Shown here piece after piece: positions 57,561 to 64,000 of a stretch of DNA of 64,000 nucleotides (positions are counted from its first letter, which is position 1; every line of letters starts with the position of its first letter). Below the pieces are notes generated by a model, which saw only the letters and a program-made list of their open reading frames with translations, was not told where the DNA came from and searched no databases. The position numbers and the translations under genes are program-made. Origin of the DNA: Amblyomma americanum (taxonomy: Eukaryota > Arthropoda > Arachnida > Ixodida > Ixodidae); contig NC_135497.1 in assembly GCF_052857255.1 (NCBI RefSeq), positions 115,078,380 to 115,142,379 of the forward strand. The letters are read 5' to 3'.

Positions 57561-59039
57561 CGCCGCCTTAGTACGCGAATTCTTTAACTAGCCCAACTGT
57601 TTTAATAACACTATGCACACAAGTAGCGTATACATTCTTATTGGAAGACAGCATGTTCACGACACAACAGCACCATCCGAAGTCAAGGTGATTAAATAAG
57701 TTCTTGTCGCCCTTTCAGTGACCGTGCACTTCGACACAGCCGTCCAGCTCTATGACAGTTCCTTGCATCTTCTTGCACATAAACCGCGTTACCTTAAGCG
57801 GCCATAGAACAGCTTATGGCAGGGGCACAAAGGGGCACCACTGGTACGAAACCTGGGCTAATATATCCGCCTCTTTAATTAATCCGCAGTCACGAAACTG
57901 CAAATCTAGATATCGTTAAGTGCGCAAATAAAGCTACAGCAATAACAGCGCAAGAGTGCGCTTGTGATGCACTGAATTCAACCGGGCTCAATGGTACAGA
58001 TTTCACATATTCTCCTTCAAGTGAAGTGCACCTAGGGCCTTAACCAACGAAACTCGCCCGACAGCTGGCAAAAAAACTAATGAGCTTTCAAATACCCAAT
58101 GCAAGGCATAAATCTGTGGTTTCACTTACGGCATGCTCCCGTATGTATGAACGCATGTCTTTAATGTTTCTTCGATCTGTTGCACGAGCAGCGCATGAGC
58201 CGTGCCAAGACCAGCAACGGTGAAGTCGCATGGACAAGAACCTGTGGATCTGCACGTCCTTACAACGTGGTGCGCACTCGCTTCGTCACTCTCCTGGTGC
58301 TGCGCACATAAATACCAATCCGGAACGCAGCTCGCGAGCTTACCGCGCGTGCCCACCTAAAATGCGAGCCGACTACAGTACGGAGTTGAGAACCTTACCT
58401 ACCTCCCGCTGTCATACACTAGATAACATAATCACTGAAAGTATACTTCCTACGGGAACATACACCTAATGTGTGGTACAAGCATGGCATCGATAGTTCT
58501 GGCGATACACAAATGCGTAACGACGCCAAAACGCACAAATTGCCACCCGTACCTCGCCTTCCGGCAGCCAAAGTCGTTCCCACATGTCGATTCGAAGGTA
58601 GTACAGCACGCTTACAAAATGCAGGCGAGGCTAGACGCTGCAGCGGAAGTCCTCACGGACCAAGTTCCCCGCCTTCTAGGCAACTTGCCTAGTGGAGACG
58701 CAAGTAATCCTGGCCAGCCAGCCACAATGCCGTGAACAGAAGCCAGCTTTCGTGTTCTTCCCGTAAATTTTATTGCGCAAGACAAGTATTGCAAAGCGCA
58801 CCAACCTGCGCACCAGACCTGAATGCGAACTGAGCGCACCGCACGGGCAGGGAGCTTTATGAACTTGAGCTACATAAACCAATACTGCCGTGAAGTCCGG
58901 ATAAGAATCTAGGCCCACCTTCCCCCGACCAGCGCCAGCAGTTTTTGTTGTTTCGGCTTCTTCGGACTAGAGTGAAACGTGCTGCTTGAAAAGAATCAGT
59001 TCGGCGCGTGTTTCTCGCGCTGGGCTGAGGGCAGCGCGG
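57561..59039. other. upstream region without a recognised gene
   Basis: A minus-strand frame at 58130-58356 starts with an ATG and ends at a donor-like CC|GTAAGT (58124-58129). It leaves phase 2, which does not fit the nkd exon at 46028, and the peptide is not recognised. Nothing else stands out. Confidence 0.4.
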
Positions 59040-59500
59040 ATCTAATCGACCGCAGCCACTGTGGACCACGAGGAAGGAACCGCCGGCGGCTTTAATGGGT
59101 GTCCGAGGGTCGCGGGTGCCGGGCTCCGGTCTGCGGCGGCGGCGGCCATCGGAGGGAGCGCCGCTGCGGAGGGGGCTGCGAGGAGGGGAGCGCGCTCCTT
59201 TGGTTGAGGCCGCCGAGAGGGCTGCGCCGATCTTGGCGGGCACATGTCGGCGGCGCCTTTGATCTCGAGGCCTCGGCTGAGATGCCGCCAGCGGGGGCCG
59301 TCCAACAACGCCGACTCGCCGCCCGAGCATTGTTGTCGACCGGGGAGAGAGACCATTGCCGCGCGCCAGCCTGCGTGCCGCGTCGCTAATCGCTCGCAGG
59401 CTTCGCGGGAGGCGCAAATGAGCACGGCAAGGTCTCGCCCTTCACTGATGGCCACCGCCCCCTGTCGCGATTGTGCTCTCCATTAAAGTCCCGCCGCCAA
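59040..59500. promoter_or_regulatory. CpG-rich block
   Basis: Strongly GC- and CpG-rich, with frames on both strands (up to 186 codons on the minus strand) of low-complexity Ala, Arg, Pro and Ser. No known domain. A promoter of nkd or of a neighbouring gene is possible. Confidence 0.3.
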
Positions 59501-61035
59501 ATGCATCCTTTGCCCGCCGCGCGTGGTCGAGCCAAACGCTGGTCCAGCCACAGCGAAATGCATCACCCACTTGCCAGCCCTGCCATGCACTTGGTCGAAG
59601 CGCGCTCGCCGGCGACGTTTCGTAACCAGCTTGGAGAGTGCACACAATTTCACGAAGGAAAAGGTGCTTTAGCTGGCGCGTTCGTTGCACGGAGCTAGTG
59701 CAAAAAGTTCAATGACGATGCAACCGCTGCAAGCAATCGTGGAATTTAGCAAAGCTAAGGACGCGTTCATGCTCGGCTTTGGCGCAACAATGTCCGAGGA
59801 TCTTTCCATCGTACATCCACCTGACATGCAGCGCGGTCCGCATACGCCAGCAACATGAGCCCTTGTGAACGCACGCCGCACTGATAAACTCAAGCCCGCG
59901 ATAACATTTTCATATCAGCGTTGGCAGGCTTGGCTTAGTTCAACACATATCCGAATTGCCCACTGCAACGTTTTTCGAGACTACAGTCGCTGGAAAATTG
60001 GAGCGTTTTTAAGAGTCAAATAACTGGACTCAGTTCCCCTCACTGACATAATCGTCCCTATCTTTGGGGGAAAGGAGGGGGGGGGGGGGGGCGGTTATGC
60101 CAGAGTTCCATTCGCTGCCGTTTATTTTTGTCGCGGCTACGAAGATTTGATATCCACGTTCGAACGGTGCCCTTTATTTACCCGTCTATGTTTTTTTTTT
60201 GTTCTTTTTCGCTCACGGGTCATGATGTTCTTGTGCTAAAGCGCAAACTGCCTCATTTCTCCGTAGCCAAAACGCTACCACATCCGTGAAAACTTGGCTC
60301 GAGAGACAGCATACACCTTTGTCTTGCCTCGATTGTATGTCTCTGCGATGGTACGGAAATAAGGCAGCACCGGGACAATTGCTCATAAAGGTCATTTGGC
60401 TCGTACTCAGCTCCAACGTGCGGTAGCTGGCGACCCTTTGCGCACCAGAGAAGCCACTAAGAAAAGTATCAGTGTAAGCCCTCACATCCCACAATGTGCG
60501 TTACTTCAGTGTGTTCCGTCCATGCGCTGCAACCGCACCGCTGTTTCATTTCAGGCAAACATGTCTCTTCCACACGAGGGCTTAAAAAGCCAAGCTGCGC
60601 CTCGCCCCTAGTCACACCATGAAGGGACCGAGCCGGTGCCGAAACGTCGTGTTTTTTTTTTTCTGCAAAATTAACTTGGCTGGCGTCAGTCATCTTTCTC
60701 CTAAATTAAATTTCCCAGCCAGACTTCTGTCAAATGTTTCCTTTTGATTTTGAAACAGGCTTCTGTTTGATGGATCTGTGCGACAATACTAGTTAGTGCA
60801 GATGTTCAAACGCTTGTTTAGCGCCAAACCACGGAGAGCAGCGACGGCGACTGCTCGTTGCTCTCAAATAGCTATTCATGGTAAACGTATATAGTGCTTC
60901 TCCGCACGGCACCTTGCGAACACGCACGCAGCCAATATACAGAACCGTACCCCGAAGGGTGGTGTGCGGTACACTGGCTGGAAGGAACTTGAGGCGACAA
61001 AATTGAAAATGTGACCCGACTGAAGTTCTTATGAA
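59501..61035. other. spacer without a recognised gene
   Basis: It contains a run of 15 G (60077-60091) and a run of 10 T near 60190. No gene is recognised. Confidence 0.4.
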
Positions 61036-61620
61036 ATGCAATTTCAACGCGCAACAGACTTCCCCAGAAAGGGCCGTGCCTTGAAAGTGCGAGAACTTTC
61101 CTCGCTGCAGATGGGGCGCGAGGGCGGCGCGAAGCGACACACAGCCCCTCGCAGCGTTTGCTTTGTTGTCGGCGAGCGGCGGCGCGGGGAGCCCTCGCAA
61201 AGGAAGCGGCGGGGAAAAAGAGCGGTGCCGCGCCCATGCCGAGGGCCGGACAGGGTGTTCGGCGCATTGTGCCTCCCCGGGGCGACTCGACGAAGGCGAC
61301 GTCGTCAGAAACAGCGCCACCACCTGGGCGACGGCAGGAGGCAGAAGCCGACTTGGGAGAGAGAGAAAACAGCAAACGCGTGCCGACGGACCTTTTCAAC
61401 CCTTTAAGTGCTCACTGCGGGTGTGTGGACGATGCCGAGACGCGCCTCAAAGGCACAGTTTAATTGAAGGAGGGAGCGAAAACGAGAAGACAACACGCAT
61501 TGTGCGGCCGGTACAAAGAGCGCCCAAGAAAAGACAGCCTGGTCTGGACGGTCTCGCGGCCCGGCGCGAGCTTGCCGACGCTTTGTGCCCCGACATCTCT
61601 CGCAGGCAGGACCTAACCCG
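61036..61620. promoter_or_regulatory. CpG-rich block
   Basis: CpG-rich, with overlapping Arg-rich frames on both strands (up to 176 codons) that overlap each other and match nothing known. Possibly a promoter. Confidence 0.3.
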
Positions 61621-63751
61621 ATGACTCCAAGCAAATAGTTGTTAAGTCGATTTCTTTGGCCATTTGTGAAGATTTTTAGGAAAAAAAATATGCTCGGTTA
61701 AGCTCCGCTATAAACTTAGCACAGAGAGAGAGCATATCGGTCGTTTCAGCGACGGTGGCGGCGCCACGCGGCCTCTTCCTGAAGCGGCGAGCCGGTGATC
61801 GCTCTGCGCGGCGCGTGCAATCGCAGTGGTTTGGAGCCGAAGATACGCGTCAAAACTGAGCATATTCTATTTTTCTGCAATCGGCGAACATCCCGAATAG
61901 CAAACATGTTGTTTCTGCCAACATGTAAAGAGTTCAGAAAGCAGTGATCAAGTTCATTCTGCAGGTTGGTAACGAGTTTCAGTCCAATGACCCGTCTGTT
62001 AATCAGCGACGTACTCCGTTGACGCCACGACACCGTGTCGTCAATGCATTCCTATTCGGAGTTTTGTTCATGCTACCAACGTAGCCTATTGCAGCTGCAT
62101 GAAAGCAGTGCAGTGCTTAAACACTGACCTGATATGGACTATATTGGTTTTAGTTTAAGGCGGACGTTTGCAGCAGATTTTTCATCACGCTTATGTCCAT
62201 TCTGGTCTAGATTAAACACGGCTTTCTGGCCACGACGTGATTGCTAAAGAGAGATACGAATGGCAAGAACTTCACAATTGTACCTTCATTCCCCGGATGT
62301 AATGAGTAAAGTGGGTGACTAATTGCAAACGCTTCTTGGCAACTGTCGTCTGCTCACTCGATCAGTGTTTTCCCCCGCTAATCAAAAACACATTTTGAGC
62401 GCTAATTTCGACTGTATTATAAAGCTCCAATGACCCCCTGGCTTCCACTTCAAACAACAGCTACATTGCCTCTTCTATTACCGCATATGTTACCAACGTA
62501 AGCTGCAGAGTGACTATAGTCGGATACAATTAAATCTGCAGTAAAGCTCCGCCCACATTCAGGACCACCGAACAGAATTCCTCCTTGAGAAAATGCAGGC
62601 CACTGGTAAAACTTTTCTGTTTACGTAAACAAGCAGTCAATCACGCGTCGAAATTTTAGGCTCAAGGATTTTAACGTTTCTGGCTTGACTGATGCAGTCC
62701 AACATTAAAAAGTTGATTTTGATCGCTGCTGTAATTGGTAAGTGTTGCAATATTACGCTGCGGATCATGGCCAGTGTTACCAACTGCTGAATTTTTTTTT
62801 TTTTTTCAGTTGTGTCCTTAAAAGATCAGCACGCAATAAATACACATACCGTATTTACGCGGGTAAGGGTCGCACTCGTGTAGGCGCGAAATATAGCGTC
62901 AGACTGTCTGGGTCGTTCAAGTAGTTTATTTGCGCTTTCGGGTGAGTGCCGAAAGAAGACGAAAGTGAACGCGCAAAAAATTTGTTTAAAGTGTTCGTCG
63001 CACTTCACCATGCTGAATTCGCAAGTTTCAACGCCGACGGTCTTTGCGCGCGCGGCACTTCCGAACTAGCGATTCCATGCTCATATCGATAAAAATTTAT
63101 TTCGAGCCTGCAATGCAGCCAAACTCAAGCATAGGACCTCATTAATAACCAAGAATCATTTACTGCTGCTAATCTAGACTCTAAAAATCACACCAAAGGT
63201 GCCACAACGTCAAGAAGCATGCAGCTCTGCTTATATAGAGACGCACGCTATGGCATCGGCGCCATCGCCGCCTCGTCCGCCATGTCACACTGCCGGCGCG
63301 CCACCTATAGGAGCTGGAATGACCGCTGCTCGAGTCCAGCCATGGTATACAGCTAGGTTGTTGCTGTGACTATTGACCCTGCTGTGGCTCAGCATCACCC
63401 GGTGCATGCACTGTGATGTCATCCAAAATAAAGCGAGAAGGCGCACAATATACGGCGCCCATTTCGATTAGAACAGCGGCAAAACAGGTTCCAGTAAGAT
63501 AACTTCACAATCATGCGACGTCCCTTATTCGCATTTTTAGAGTAAGCAGCATAAAGCCAAAACCATCAGCTGCGCGCTCCGGCTGCCAAGCTAAGCGTTG
63601 CAGTCGAGTGAAGCTTCAGGCCTCAGGGCATAGCACCCTGAAGCCAAGCGCATAAACGGCCCCTTTAAATCCCTGCACGTCGCTAAACGTAAGTATAACA
63701 GCTCTCGCTGCAAAAAAACTGGAGGAGACTCCGCCTTAAAGGTATGACGCC
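61621..63751. other. spacer without a recognised gene
   Basis: It contains a CCGTATTTA-type element end (62848-62890). No gene is recognised. Confidence 0.45.
62848..62890. repeat. possible end of a CCGTATTTA-type element
   Basis: ACCGTATTTACGCGGGTAAG followed by GGTCGCACTCGTGTAG resembles one terminus of a dispersed inverted-repeat element that also appears from 44599. No opposite end is found. Confidence 0.4.
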
Positions 63752-63915
63752 ACGGTGGGCAGTCTGCTCACTATCCCGTGGGCAGGTTGCGATGACGCCA
63801 CAAGGGCACGTGACCTAGGTGGCCCACCTGCTTCCTGGGTTGCTATCTGGGCACCACCTGACAGAGCCACACCCGTGATTTTTCGCTCACGTACAACGTC
63901 GACACCGGATTTCAG
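63752..63915 (+). repeat. dispersed repeat family C, copy 4
   Basis: It starts GGTGGGCAGTCTGCTCACTATCCCGTGGGCAGG. The palindrome has one change (AGGGCACGTGACCT, 63803-63816). The rest follows copy 3 (48271), with TAGGTGGCCCACCTGC and GTGATTTTTCG. Confidence 0.75.
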
Positions 63916-64000
63916 TATGCCTTTTTACTTCTTTTTTGGGTCAACATATTCTTTCTGTAATGATATTGCAGAGGCTGAGGGATCCCTTTCAGTGTTAGTG

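Noticed and set aside
59042..59455. 137- and 186-codon minus-strand frames as a possible large first exon
   Set aside because: Low-complexity Ala, Pro and Arg content in CpG-rich DNA, no donor site found in the right phase, no known domain.
60793..61624. Overlapping frames of 153-176 codons on both strands
   Set aside because: They overlap each other in CpG-rich DNA, are Arg-rich and match no family; at most one could be real and none has splice support.

Overview
The window looks like nuclear DNA of a hard (ixodid) tick, or a close chelicerate relative. The genes are split by long introns with ordinary GT-AG borders. Dispersed copies of a tRNA-headed SINE match the tick Ruka-type family as I know it. 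Degraded RTE-type LINEs, a Penelope-like fragment, a P-element transposase fossil and many small inverted-repeat elements fill the non-coding space. No bacterial gene organisation, CRISPR array, operon or intact viral gene was seen. Most short open frames are chance frames or remnants of transposons.

The main gene is a minus-strand homologue of naked cuticle (nkd), the Dishevelled-binding antagonist of Wnt signalling. Six coding exons can be joined without any phase conflict: 46028-45950, 41152-41028, 39964-39869, 38462-38202, 36154-35979 and 29779-29416. They encode 366 residues: an acidic N-terminal part, the single EF-hand, a basic middle part, and the histidine-rich C-terminus that ends the family. 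A candidate first coding exon (57196-57104, 31 codons, correct phase, strong donor) lies at the edge of a CpG-rich segment that may be the promoter. If that is right, the gene covers about 28 kb.

A second gene is only touched. One minus-strand exon (2419-2201) encodes the N-terminus of an asteroid/XPG-type nuclease-like protein, with an acceptor just upstream of its ATG and a donor at its end. The rest would lie off the left edge. A broken P-element-type transposase (127-1165) lies on the opposite strand where its next intron would be.

Layout. 1-2430: P-element fossil and asteroid-like exon. 2430-18200: repeat-rich spacer with several inverted-repeat elements, two RTE tails, three SINE copies and a Penelope-like remnant. 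18200-29415: gene-poor AT-rich DNA, the part next to 29416 being the likely nkd 3' UTR. 29416-46028: firm nkd exons and introns, including a perfect 34-bp palindrome and a 1.6-kb RTE copy. 46029-57103: putative first intron, rich in SINEs, with a 47-base G run and a CpG-rich block. 57104-57560: candidate first exon and promoter. 57560-64000: upstream DNA with further CpG-rich blocks and no recognisable gene.

The best hunting results are the complete nkd model with its unusual EF-hand loop, an RTE insertion nested in an inverted-repeat element with an 8-bp target duplication, the intronic palindrome, a dispersed repeat built around AGGTCACGTGACCT, and several long hairpin-forming elements. I found nothing that looks like a wholly new biological system.
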